Below are positions 1 through 6,518 of a DNA stretch of 31,913 nt, in pieces. Below the pieces are notes generated by a model, which was not told where the DNA came from, did not search any database, and worked only from the letters and a program-made list of their open reading frames with translations. Within the stretch, counting starts at the first letter, position 1; each line of letters begins with the position of its first letter. The DNA is taken from positions 1 to 31,913 of the forward strand of contig DATMGU010000003.1 in assembly GCA_035555315.1 (NCBI GenBank). The letters are read 5' to 3'. Source of the stretch: DATMGU01 sp035555315. Lineage in GTDB: Bacteria > Pseudomonadota > Alphaproteobacteria > ATCC43930 > CGMCC-115725. The position numbers were made by a program, and so were the translations under genes.

Positions 1-1
1 T

Positions 2-130
2 AGCAAGACGCGGACGCTGGCGAGCGAGGAGATCCTCGAGGACGAGCTGGATATCGGCATCCTGGACAATCTGTCGATGGCCGGCGAACGCTTCCATCGG
101 ATGCTGAAGCTGCTGAGCGGCGCCCCGTGA
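2..130 (+). CDS. 3' end of an unknown protein (partial)
   Basis: An open frame enters from the left edge and runs to a TGA at 128-130, giving 42 residues ending in FHRMLKLLSGAP. Nearly every codon ends in G or C, as in the other real genes of the window, which is why I call it coding. The visible tail is acidic in its first half (EEILEDELDIG) and helical and basic near the end. No domain can be recognised from this fragment. A strong GC hairpin follows about 80 bp after the stop. Confidence 0.55.
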   Translation, partial: SKTRTLASEEILEDELDIGILDNLSMAGERFHRMLKLLSGAP

Positions 131-210
131 GCGGGTGCCCCTGCGAATGAAGCGGGCCTGGATATAGCTCCGCCATCAAGGCATCCCGGAACCTGCGACG
201 CCCGGAATCC

Positions 211-242
211 GCGACGCGGGGCTTTCGTCAACCCCGCGTCGC
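211..242. terminator. Strong GC hairpin, probable bidirectional terminator
   Basis: Two perfect 11-base arms (GCGACGCGGGG at 211-221 and CCCCGCGTCGC at 232-242) flank a 10-base loop. It lies between the converging ends of the partial plus-strand gene (stop at 130) and the minus-strand peptide gene (stop at 277). Neither side carries a proper T run, so intrinsic termination is inferred from position and stem strength only. Confidence 0.55.
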
Positions 243-276
243 AGCTTTAGCAGTGGTAGGGAAACAATTCCCGACG

Positions 277-420
277 CTACGCAAGCCGCCGGCCTCCGGA
301 GACGGTCTTCAGATCGTCGTCTTTCAGCTCGACGCCGACGGGCTTGCCGGGCTTGACTTGCTCCTTGGGCGTCTTTTCCATGGTCGGCTTGTTCGTATTG
401 ATTTGTTCGTCCTTGGCCAT
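277..420 (-). CDS. 47-aa peptide ending in a double-glycine leader motif (copy 1)
   Basis: This short gene (ATG at 420-418, TAG at 279-277) encodes 47 residues starting MAKDEQINTN and ending ELKDDDLKTVSGGRRLA. The C-terminal part matches the double-glycine leader consensus used by C39-peptidase ABC exporters: hydrophobic residues at -12 (L), -7 (L) and -4 (V), an acidic residue at -8 and GG at -2/-1. Only RRLA follows the GG. The N-terminal 30 residues are Lys/Glu/Thr/Pro-rich and hydrophilic. It shares 36 of 47 residues with the neighbouring copy, and most changes lie outside the GG motif. The start is fixed by the shared ATG in both copies and a purine-rich GATGGAGA upstream. No C39 transporter or modifying enzyme is visible nearby. 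It could be a core-less precursor, a secreted micro-peptide, or a protein that only resembles a leader. Confidence 0.7.
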   Translation of the reverse strand: MAKDEQINTNKPTMEKTPKEQVKPGKPVGVELKDDDLKTVSGGRRLA

Positions 421-455
421 GACTGTCTCCATCATTGAAATGATTTACCGTGTAG

Positions 456-479
456 CTGGGGAGTGCGGTGCATCCCCAG
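456..479 (-). promoter_or_regulatory. Leader hairpin upstream of peptide copy 1
   Basis: CTGGGGA (456-462) and TCCCCAG (473-479) form a perfect 7-bp stem with a 10-base loop, 36 bp or more upstream of the copy 1 start codon. The same position in copy 2 (726-749) keeps the right arm and most of the left arm, with one mismatch and one G-U pair. The block containing the right arm is one of the best conserved between the duplicates. It may be a 5'-UTR structure or part of the promoter; I cannot tell which. Confidence 0.35.
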
Positions 480-546
480 TGAAAGAACGGGTGTCAGATA
501 AACTTCGCGGCGGTTATGGCTTAATCCAGAGTGGCCGCGAGTTAAT

Positions 547-690
547 TTAAGCCCTTGCGCGGCCGCCGGAGACGGTCTTCAGATCGTCGTCTTTCAGCTC
601 AGTGCTGGCGGGCTTGCCGGTCTTGACTTGCTCTTTGGACATCTTTTCCATGGTCGGCTTGCTCTTGGTGATCTGCTCATCCTTCGCCAT
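547..690 (-). CDS. 47-aa peptide ending in a double-glycine leader motif (copy 2)
   Basis: This is the paralogue of the peptide at 277-420, also exactly 47 codons (ATG at 690-688, TAA at 549-547). It starts MAKDEQITKS and ends ELKDDDLKTVSGGRARA. A longer frame could start further upstream at 771, but the ATG at 690 is preferred: it is the conserved start in both copies and has a good ribosome-binding stretch (GAGGGGG) eight bases upstream. The motif KDDDLKTVSGG is identical in both copies, whereas the four residues after GG differ (RARA versus RRLA), as do the middle residues. That pattern suggests selection on the leader-like part. The upstream region carries a CRP-like palindrome. No export or maturation genes are in view; they may lie left of the window or be unlinked. 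Confidence 0.72.
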   Translation of the reverse strand: MAKDEQITKSKPTMEKMSKEQVKTGKPASTELKDDDLKTVSGGRARA

Positions 691-784
691 GACTAACCCC
701 CTCGTTGATGTGATTTGCCGTGTACTTGGAGAGTACGGTGCATCCCCAGTGAAAGAATTGGTATCAGACAAATGTCGCGGCGCT

Positions 785-800
785 TGTGAATTAATTCACA
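785..800. promoter_or_regulatory. Perfect 16-bp palindrome, CRP-type operator candidate
   Basis: TGTGAATTAATTCACA is a perfect inverted repeat and fits the CRP-family consensus TGTGA-N6-TCACA exactly. It lies about 85 bp upstream of the start codon of peptide copy 2 and about 190 bp upstream of the divergent dioxygenase gene, so it could act on either. The matching position in copy 1 (515-530) keeps 11 of the 16 bases but is no longer palindromic. Confidence 0.5.
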
Positions 801-816
801 GTAACCACACTTTTTT

Positions 817-992
817 GGAGCCTAACCAATCCGTCGTGAATGGCAAACGGAGAAATTGCCCGGCGAACGCGATTTAGCTGCCGGGAGTGGATAATCGGCC
901 GGGTCGCCCGCGCTAAGCGGATAGAAGTGTGCGGGTTGCTCGCGTAGCGTCACCAACTGCCATCGTGGCGCCCTGGAGTTTGGGAGACGCAC
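817..992. other. Intergenic region between peptide copy 2 and the dioxygenase operon
   Basis: This 176-bp divergent gap should hold the promoters for the minus-strand peptide and the plus-strand dioxygenase operon. I see no convincing paired -35/-10 boxes. The dioxygenase start has a clear ribosome-binding site (GGGAGA at 981-986). An AraC-family operator would be expected here, but I cannot identify its half-sites. Confidence 0.4.
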
Positions 993-2264
993 ATGCCCGA
1001 CCTGATCGAGACCGCCCCCCACATCGCCGGGGCGGCACCGGATGCCGTATTCTTCCCACGCTCGGACGGGTCGCGCGTGCCCTATGCCGTGTTCAGCTCC
1101 CAGGAAATCTACGACCTGGAGCAGGAACGCATCTTCCGCGGCCCGACCTGGAGCTTCCTTGGCCTCGAAGCGGAGATCCCGGAGCCGGGCGACTTCAAGA
1201 GCACCTATATCGGCGATACCCCGGTGGTGATGACCCGGGCGGCGGATGGCGAGCTGGCGGCCTGGGTCAACCGCTGCGCCCATCGCGGTGCCGTGGTGTG
1301 CCGGCGGAAATACGGCAATGCCACCGCGCATACCTGCGTCTATCACCAATGGGCCTATGACCCGAAGGGCAACCTCACCAGCGTACCGTTCCGCCGCGGT
1401 CAAAAGGACAAGCCCGGCATGCCGCCGGATTTCGACCTGGCGAGCAATGGGCTGCGCCAGTTGCGGGTGGAGAGCTATCGCGGTCTGGTGTTCGCGACGT
1501 TCAGCGACAGCGTCGGCCCGGTGGCGGAGTATCTGGGCGCCGAGATGGGGCCCTATGTCGACCGCATCTTCCACAAGCCGGTGGTCTATCTGGGCTGCAC
1601 GCGGCAATTCGCGAAATCGAACTGGAAGCTGTATTTCGAGAACGTGAAGGACCCGTACCACGCCAGCCTGCTGCACCTGTTCCACACCACCTTCAACATC
1701 TTCCGGGCTGGCATGGAGGCGAATGTCATACCGGATGCCACCCATGGGCTGCACAGCATCATCCTGGCGGCGAAGAACAACGAGCAGACCTCGGATGCCT
1801 ATAAGGAGCAGAAGATCCGCTCTTTCGACGAAAACTTTTCGCTGAAAGATCCGTCGATCCTGGAGATCCGCCAGGAATATGCCGAGCTCACGACCAATCA
1901 CATCCAGTCGATCTTTCCTCAGCTGGTCATCCAGCAGATCCACAACACCCTGGTGGCGCGTCAGGTGCTGCCGAAAGGTCCGGATAGCTTCGAGCTGGTC
2001 TTCCACTTCTTCGGCTATGCCGATGATGACGAGGAAATGCGGGCGATGCGGATCAAGCAGGCCAATCTGGTCGGGCCGGCGGGTTATATCTCGATGGAGG
2101 ATACCGAGGCGACCGAGCTGGTCCAACGCGGCACCATCCGCGATGCCGCCTTGTCCTCGGTGATCGACATGGGCTTGAGCGCCGCCGATCGGAGGGACAC
2201 GCTGATCACCGAGACGCTGATCCGCAAATTCTGGATCGGCTATCAGACCTTGATGCGCCTTTGA
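993..2264 (+). CDS. andAc: Aromatic-ring-hydroxylating dioxygenase alpha subunit, anthranilate 1,2-dioxygenase type
   Basis: The 423-residue protein is a Rieske non-heme iron oxygenase large subunit. The [2Fe-2S] Rieske site is C95-x-H97 and C115-x2-H118. The mononuclear iron site is the KDPYHASLLH segment, with H223 and H228 as ligands and D220 as the electron-bridge Asp, plus a carboxylate near D370 in SMEDTEATE. The front segment (QERIFRGPTW, LGLEAEIPEPGDFK, GDTPVV) is typical of the AndAc/OhbB branch acting on anthranilate, ortho-halobenzoates or salicylate, so the expected reaction is ring dihydroxylation to catechol with loss of the ortho substituent. The adjacent beta subunit and AraC regulator match the and-type layout. 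Ferredoxin and reductase genes are absent, so electrons must come from proteins encoded elsewhere. The family is secure; the exact substrate is inferred. Confidence 0.85.
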   Translation: MPDLIETAPHIAGAAPDAVFFPRSDGSRVPYAVFSSQEIYDLEQERIFRGPTWSFLGLEAEIPEPGDFKSTYIGDTPVVMTRAADGELAAWVNRCAHRGAVVCRRKYGNATAHTCVYHQWAYDPKGNLTSVPFRRGQKDKPGMPPDFDLASNGLRQLRVESYRGLVFATFSDSVGPVAEYLGAEMGPYVDRIFHKPVVYLGCTRQFAKSNWKLYFENVKDPYHASLLHLFHTTFNIFRAGMEANVIPDATHGLHSIILAAKNNEQTSDAYKEQKIRSFDENFSLKDPSILEIRQEYAELTTNHIQSIFPQLVIQQIHNTLVARQVLPKGPDSFELVFHFFGYADDDEEMRAMRIKQANLVGPAGYISMEDTEATELVQRGTIRDAALSSVIDMGLSAADRRDTLITETLIRKFWIGYQTLMRL

Positions 2265-2298
2265 TCCGTAATACGTTTTAAGGGGTGGATCGCGGGAT

Positions 2299-2775
2299 AT
2301 GGACAAGCTTTTGATGCTGCGGCTGGAGTTGGCGGCCCTTCAGGACCGCTATATCAGCGTGTTGGACAATGACCGGCTGGAGGAATGGCCGACCCTGTTC
2401 GTCGAGGATTGCCTCTACGAGATCATTCCCAAGGAAAACTACGACCGGGGTCTGCCGGCACCGGTGATCCACTGCGACAATCGCCGGATGATGGAAGATC
2501 GCGTGCTGTCGCTGCGCAATGCCAACATCTTCGCCGAGCACACCTATCGGCACATGGTGTCCGGTCTCGAACTGCTCGACGTGACGGATGGGGCCGCGGG
2601 GATGACATCGAACTACCTGGTGATCAGCACCAACAACGAGGGTACCTCGACGATCTATCAGGCCGGTCGCTACATCGACCGCGTCGTGCTGACCCCGGAT
2701 GGCTGGCGCTACAAGAGCAAGCGGGTGGTCTACGACACGCTGCGCGTGGCGACGCTGCTGGCCACACCGATCTGA
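2299..2775 (+). CDS. andAd: Aromatic-ring-hydroxylating dioxygenase beta subunit
   Basis: This 158-residue protein has the length and pattern of the ring-hydroxylating dioxygenase beta subunit (cone-shaped NTF2-like fold): an N-terminal helix with D-x2-R-LEEWPTLFVEDCLYEI, then R-x-EDRVLSLRNANIFAEHTYRHM and a C-terminal YKSKRVVYDT strand. It has no catalytic metal; in the family it packs with alpha in an alpha3beta3 oligomer and can influence substrate preference. It starts 34 bp after the alpha stop with AGGGG about 15 bases upstream of the ATG, so the two are very probably co-transcribed and made in equal amounts. Confidence 0.85.
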   Translation: MDKLLMLRLELAALQDRYISVLDNDRLEEWPTLFVEDCLYEIIPKENYDRGLPAPVIHCDNRRMMEDRVLSLRNANIFAEHTYRHMVSGLELLDVTDGAAGMTSNYLVISTNNEGTSTIYQAGRYIDRVVLTPDGWRYKSKRVVYDTLRVATLLATPI

Positions 2776-2787
2776 ACCGTTCCCCCG

Positions 2788-2817
2788 GCGGCGACGGATC
2801 TCGCGGCGACGGATCTC
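2788..2817 (+). repeat. Two perfect tandem copies of a 15-bp unit
   Basis: GCGGCGACGGATCTC occurs at 2788-2802 and again at 2803-2817 without a gap, in the short space between the dioxygenase beta gene and the AraC-type regulator. It is one of five similar two-copy intergenic repeats in the window. Confidence 0.9.
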
Positions 2818-2885
2818 TGTCGGCATCGTCTTTGGCCGTGTTATTGCTTGCGTCGAAGTCTCGCGGCCTGTCGGGATAAAGGATC

Positions 2886-3872
2886 TTGACGCAAGCACTC
2901 ACCTTCGACGGCGGCAGCGCTTTCCGGCTCTGTCGCCAATTCACCTCCGATGATGTCGACGAAACGCGTGAGCGGATCTCTCGGCTTATGCAGCCGCATA
3001 GTCTGGAGCCACTCGGCCGATCGCATCGCGCACCCGCCGATATGTATTTCCAGCGCCTGGTCGGGACGGGGTTCGGGACGATCAAATTCGGCGAGATGCG
3101 CCTCGATGTGCCGCCGCTCGCCGATTACTATCTGATCGTGTTCTGCCTCAGCGGCCATGCGAGCGTCGAATTCGGCGGCGAGGCCATGACGATCGACCAG
3201 TGGCACGGGGCGGTCTGCGGGCCGGGTCAGCGGTTCCAGGGGAATTTTTCGCCGGATTGCGAGCAATTCGTCATGCGCATCGATCAGCGGGCGATGCGCG
3301 CCCATACGGGTGCCCGCCGCCTGACGCTGGCGCCGCGCCTGGATCTCGCCGATCCCGCCCTGCGGCCCTGGCTGCTGCAGTTGCAGATCCTGGTGAACGA
3401 ACCCCATGCGCTGCGTCTGGTGCAACAGGATCGGGGGGCCGCCGCCGATTACGAGCAAGTGCTGCTCCGTACCCTGCTCGCCGGGCATGCGCATAGCGAC
3501 GCGGCGGAACGGGCGAGGGGCGGCGTGTCGCCGGCTTCGGTGCGCCGGGCCGAGGAGTTCATCCAGACGCATGCGGCCGAGCCGATCCAGCTGCGAGACA
3601 TCGCCGCCGCCGCCGGCGTTTCCACGCGCAGCTTGCTCGACAGCTTTCGGCGCTTTCGCGACACCTCGCCGATGCGCCATCTGCGCGAGGTCAGGCTGAG
3701 CCGGACCCGCGACCACCTGCTGAACCGCCAGGACGGGCTGGGCATCGCGGCGATCGCCCTGGAACATGGCTTCAACCATCTCGGACGCTTCGCCCAGGAT
3801 TACCAGGAACGCTATGGCGAGCGACCCTCGCAAACCCGCCGGACGCCGCCGAGCCGCGCCAAAATCGGGTGA
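2886..3872 (+). CDS. AraC/XylS-family transcriptional regulator, probable activator of the dioxygenase genes
   Basis: A 328-residue regulator. Residues about 20-190 form the AraC-binding-like cupin sensory region (for example DMYFQRLVGTGFGTIKFGE and a PG-x-RFQGNFSPDCEQ stretch). Residues about 215-325 are the paired helix-turn-helix domain: first HTH IQLRDIAAAAGVSTRSLLDSF, then the linker helix MRHLREVRLSRTRDHL and the second HTH IAAIALEHGFNHLGRFAQDY ending in YGERPS. It starts at TTG 2886 with AAGGA just upstream; no ATG gives a complete N-terminus. It lies 110 bp downstream of the dioxygenase beta gene on the same strand. By analogy with AndR in Burkholderia it would switch the operon on in the presence of the aromatic substrate. 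That role is inferred from position and family. Confidence 0.85.
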   Translation: MTQALTFDGGSAFRLCRQFTSDDVDETRERISRLMQPHSLEPLGRSHRAPADMYFQRLVGTGFGTIKFGEMRLDVPPLADYYLIVFCLSGHASVEFGGEAMTIDQWHGAVCGPGQRFQGNFSPDCEQFVMRIDQRAMRAHTGARRLTLAPRLDLADPALRPWLLQLQILVNEPHALRLVQQDRGAAADYEQVLLRTLLAGHAHSDAAERARGGVSPASVRRAEEFIQTHAAEPIQLRDIAAAAGVSTRSLLDSFRRFRDTSPMRHLREVRLSRTRDHLLNRQDGLGIAAIALEHGFNHLGRFAQDYQERYGERPSQTRRTPPSRAKIG

Positions 3873-3976
3873 TTGTAACTGGCGGTTGACAGGTATCGAC
3901 GGACCCTCATCAAATCGCGGAACAGCGACGGGTCCGCGGCGTTAACGTGAGGCGCATTGGTTTTCGGGAGAATCCG

Positions 3977-4807
3977 ATGATCAACCTCACGTTGGATATG
4001 TCGCCGATCGGCGGGGCGCACCGCCAGCCGCCCGAAACGCCCTCCGCCCAGGCGGAGATCGAGCGCGATCTCGAATTCTACGTGATCGCCTCGGCGTCCT
4101 TCATCGAGATCACCTCCGACCTCTACACGCAAAATCTGGTCGATTTCTTCGCCGATGACGAGGAGGTCGGTGGCTGGCTCGACCAAGTGTGGCAGCCCGA
4201 GGAACTGCGCCATGGCGCCGTGCTGAGATCCTATGTACGGGAGACTTGGCCGAGCTTCGACTGGGAGGCGGCCTATCGCAGCTTCTTCGCCGAATACAGC
4301 CTGTTCTGCTCGGTCGATGCCTTGATGCCGACCCGGGCCCTGCAATTGGCGGCACTCTGCGTCGTGGAGACCGGGACGGCGAGCTTCTACCGCATGATGG
4401 TCTCGGCCACCGCCGATCCGGCGCTGGCGCGGATCGCCGCCGGCATCAGTGCTGACGAGGTCGGCCATTACAAGGCATTCTACCGGCACTTCCGCCGCTA
4501 CCGCGCGCTCGAACAGCCGCCGCAATCGCAGGTCCTGCGCGCGTTGCTGAAGCGGGCGGGCGAGGTCGACGCGGCCGATGCCTTCTACGCCTTCAAGCAT
4601 GTGCGACTGGCCAACTCGTCCTCCGGCGAGTTCGACCGCCGGGATTACGCGGCGTTCCGCAATGCCTGCCGCAAACTCGCCAAACGGCACTTCCCCACCG
4701 AGATGGCGATGAAGATGTTCCTGAAGCCGCTGGACCTCGGCGCGATGACCGGCCGGCTGGCCCTGCCGCCGCTGACCTGGGCGACCCGCCTTGTGCTGTT
4801 CCGTTAG
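3977..4807 (+). CDS. Ferritin-like diiron protein, acyl-ACP-desaturase/oxygenase-like
   Basis: A 276-residue mostly helical protein with a two-fold diiron pattern: a possible first glutamate in SFIEITSDLY (E44), EELRH (E76, H79), then VVETGTASFY (E131) and ADEVGHY (E161, H164). The spacing E...ExxH...E...ExxH is that of ferritin-like diiron enzymes, and EExRHG is seen in soluble acyl-ACP desaturases and related N-oxygenases. It could therefore oxidise or desaturate a carrier-bound or small substrate, but the substrate is unknown. The ATG at 3977 is preferred over an in-frame ATG at 3947 because GGGAGA sits seven bases upstream. A TTGACA sequence at 3886-3891 in the preceding gap could be a -35 box, but its -10 partner is poor. 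No carrier protein or reductase gene is next to it. Confidence 0.7.
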   Translation: MINLTLDMSPIGGAHRQPPETPSAQAEIERDLEFYVIASASFIEITSDLYTQNLVDFFADDEEVGGWLDQVWQPEELRHGAVLRSYVRETWPSFDWEAAYRSFFAEYSLFCSVDALMPTRALQLAALCVVETGTASFYRMMVSATADPALARIAAGISADEVGHYKAFYRHFRRYRALEQPPQSQVLRALLKRAGEVDAADAFYAFKHVRLANSSSGEFDRRDYAAFRNACRKLAKRHFPTEMAMKMFLKPLDLGAMTGRLALPPLTWATRLVLFR

Positions 4808-4922
4808 TCGGCGGGGTAAGGTTTACCCGCGATGCCCGATGATCGACGCAAAAATTTCCCACAGCTGCGTGCCTTTGGTTGAAAGATTGGGAACTTTGCC
4901 CGCGACCTCGGCGGTAAACTCC

Positions 4923-4950
4923 CTCTCATCGTGACCCCACGCCATGAGAG
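4923..4950 (+). promoter_or_regulatory. Hairpin covering the ribosome-binding site of the DUF6356 gene
   Basis: CTCTCAT (4923-4929) pairs with ATGAGAG (4944-4950) and CGTG (4930-4933) with CACG (4938-4941), leaving a four-base loop and a two-base bulge. The only purine-rich ribosome-binding candidate for the ATG at 4960 is GAGAG inside the 3' arm, so the folded transcript would hide it. This could be a translational switch or thermometer-like element; function is inferred. Confidence 0.45.
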
Positions 4951-4959
4951 TGCGCCCTG

Positions 4960-5202
4960 ATGTTTGAAAAGCTGTTCCTCGACCACCCCCGCACGGTCGA
5001 CGAGACCTATTTCGAGCATTTCCAGGTCGCGGGCTATTTCGGCGTGACCATGCTGGCGGCCGGGCTCGCCTGTCTGGTCCATGCGCTGATCCCCGGCGCC
5101 TTCACCAAGACCGGCAGCAAGGCGGTGCGCCATCTGTACGAGCGCATGGTCGCTTCGCGCCACCGTGCCACGACGGACAACACGGCCGCCGCCACCCGCT
5201 GA
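4960..5202 (+). CDS. DUF6356-family small membrane protein
   Basis: An 80-residue protein with the recognisable pattern FLDHPRTVDETYFEHFQVAGYFG followed by one membrane segment (roughly residues 25-46, TMLAAGLACLVHALIPGAF) and TKTGSKAVRHLYERM. This is how I know the DUF6356 family of short alphaproteobacterial proteins; its role is not established. Length and layout look complete. Its stop shares one base with the start codon of the next gene (5202), so the two are translationally coupled. A hairpin over its ribosome-binding site may control both. Confidence 0.75.
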   Translation: MFEKLFLDHPRTVDETYFEHFQVAGYFGVTMLAAGLACLVHALIPGAFTKTGSKAVRHLYERMVASRHRATTDNTAAATR

Positions 5203-5972
5203 TGTGCCGCTGGCTCAGCTATTTCGGCGCCGAGACCTATCTCGAAACCCTGCTGTTCGAGCCGAAATATTCCCTCGTCCAGCAGAGCCTGGCCGCGCGC
5301 AAATCGGTCTGCACGACCCAGGGCGACGGGTTCGGCCTCGGCTGGTACGGCGACCACGAGGATCCCGGCCTCTATCGCGAGACGCTGCCGGCCTGGAACG
5401 ATCGCAACCTGCGCTCGCTCGCCCGGCAGCTTCGCGCGCGGCTGTTCTTCGCCCATGTCCGCGCCTCGACGGGCACCGACACGGCGCGGGCCAATTGCCA
5501 TCCCTTCGCCCATCGCAAATGGCTGTTCATGCATAACGGCCAGATCGGCGGCTATGACCGGCTGCGCCGCCGGCTCGATTCCAAGATCCCCGACGAATTT
5601 TACCCCTTCCGGGTCGGCACGACCGACAGCGAAAGCGCCTTCTACCTGCTGTTCCGCCATGGCGTGGAGACCGATCCGCTGGGCGCGCTGCGCCGGACCC
5701 TGGCCGATATCCAGGACGAGATGGCGATCGCCCAGGTCACCGACCCGCTGCGCTTCACCGCCGCCTTGACCGATGGCGAGCGGGTCATCGCCGTGCGCTA
5801 TGCCAGCGATCACGAGCCGCCCAGCCTCTATTGGCGCGAGGAGGCCGATCGGGTGATCGTCGTGTCCGAGCCGCTCGACGGCGAGGCGCAGCGCTGGAAC
5901 TGCGTGCCGCCCGATCATTTCCTGGTTTGCACCCGCCAGGACGGCGTGACCCTGTTGCCCGTCGCAGCCTAA
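5202..5972 (+). CDS. Class II glutamine amidotransferase-like protein (YafJ/EgtC type)
   Basis: A 256-residue Ntn-hydrolase of the class II glutamine amidotransferase superfamily (GATase_4). After removal of the initiator Met the catalytic nucleophile would be Cys2 in MCRWLSYFG. Other expected parts are GDGFGLGWYG, the ARLFFAHVRAST segment, the NCHPF stretch, MHNGQIGG (oxyanion/Asn-Gly motif) and TTDSESAFYLL. There is no synthetase domain, so it either releases ammonia or hydrolyses a gamma-glutamyl amide as a stand-alone enzyme, like YafJ or EgtC. No ergothioneine genes are nearby, so EgtC itself is unlikely. It overlaps the DUF6356 stop by one base, suggesting linked expression with a membrane partner. 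Confidence 0.85.
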   Translation: MCRWLSYFGAETYLETLLFEPKYSLVQQSLAARKSVCTTQGDGFGLGWYGDHEDPGLYRETLPAWNDRNLRSLARQLRARLFFAHVRASTGTDTARANCHPFAHRKWLFMHNGQIGGYDRLRRRLDSKIPDEFYPFRVGTTDSESAFYLLFRHGVETDPLGALRRTLADIQDEMAIAQVTDPLRFTAALTDGERVIAVRYASDHEPPSLYWREEADRVIVVSEPLDGEAQRWNCVPPDHFLVCTRQDGVTLLPVAA

Positions 5973-6038
5973 GTTCTGGTAGAAAAATAACGCACCGCGT
6001 GTAATCTCTGGGAAATCATCCCACGAGAAGCGTTGTTC

Positions 6039-6518
6039 ATGGTGGATCTAGACCGTATCGATGCGCGCATCCTGGCCAAGCTGCAAAGCGAGGCCGGCGT
6101 CACCATGGCCGAGCTGGCCGATGCGGTCGGCCTGTCGAGCAACGCCTGCTGGCGCCGGGTCAAGAGCCTGGAGGAGGCCGGCATCATCAAGCACCGGGTG
6201 GCCTTGCTCGATGCCGGCAAGCTCGGGCTCGGCGCCACCGTGTTCGTCAGCATCCGCACGAGCCAGCACAACGAGGAATGGCTGGCGGGCTTCGCCAAGG
6301 GGGTCTCGTCCATCCCGGAGATCGTCGAGTGCTACCGCATGAGCGGCGACGTGGATTACCTGCTGAAGATCATCGTCGCCGACATCGCCCATTACGACCG
6401 GGTCTATCGCAAGCTGATCCGCGTCACGAACCTGCTGGACGTCAGTTCGAGTTTCGCCATGGAACAACTGAAATACACGACGGCGCTACCGCTGTCGGAG
6501 GTCGCGTTCAAGGCGTAG
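6039..6518 (+). CDS. Lrp/AsnC-family transcriptional regulator
   Basis: A 159-residue regulator. Residues 1-60 form the winged helix-turn-helix (DLDRIDARILAKLQ, then VTMAELADAVGLSSNACWRRVKSLEEAGII). Residues about 65-150 form the RAM/ligand-binding domain with the typical MSGDVDYLLKIIVADIAHYD core. Such proteins bind an amino acid, assemble into octamers and control amino-acid metabolism, often repressing their own gene. The ATG at 6039 is chosen over a TTG at 6033 because GAGAAG (6025-6030) is then eight bases away. No amino-acid gene is adjacent, so the target and ligand are unknown. Confidence 0.85.
   Translation: MVDLDRIDARILAKLQSEAGVTMAELADAVGLSSNACWRRVKSLEEAGIIKHRVALLDAGKLGLGATVFVSIRTSQHNEEWLAGFAKGVSSIPEIVECYRMSGDVDYLLKIIVADIAHYDRVYRKLIRVTNLLDVSSSFAMEQLKYTTALPLSEVAFKA

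Larger units (their letters stand above)
277..816. repeat. Exact head-to-tail 270-bp tandem duplication
   Basis: Bases 277-546 and 547-816 are two abutting copies of one unit with a constant offset of 270 and no indels. Each unit holds one 47-codon minus-strand peptide gene, its ribosome-binding region and its upstream leader. In the leader segment 421-480 versus 691-750 I count 12 mismatches in 60. The similarity fades at the distal end (531-546 versus 801-816 match at only about half of positions), which marks the unit edge. The patch looks lower in GC than its flanks, compatible with acquired or fast-evolving DNA. Confidence 0.9.

Noticed and set aside
277..690. The 47-aa peptides as substrates of the radical SAM enzyme at 15112
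   Set aside because: They are 14 kb apart on the opposite strand, and the four residues after GG leave almost no core to modify; listed only as a possibility to test.
822..2306. Open minus-strand frame of 494 codons opposite the dioxygenase alpha gene
   Set aside because: It lies fully antisense to a Rieske oxygenase with intact metal ligands and has no recognisable domain.
3886..3914. TTGACA promoter before the diiron protein gene
   Set aside because: The -35 hexamer is perfect but the best -10 at the right spacing (ATCAAA) is poor, so I do not list a promoter.
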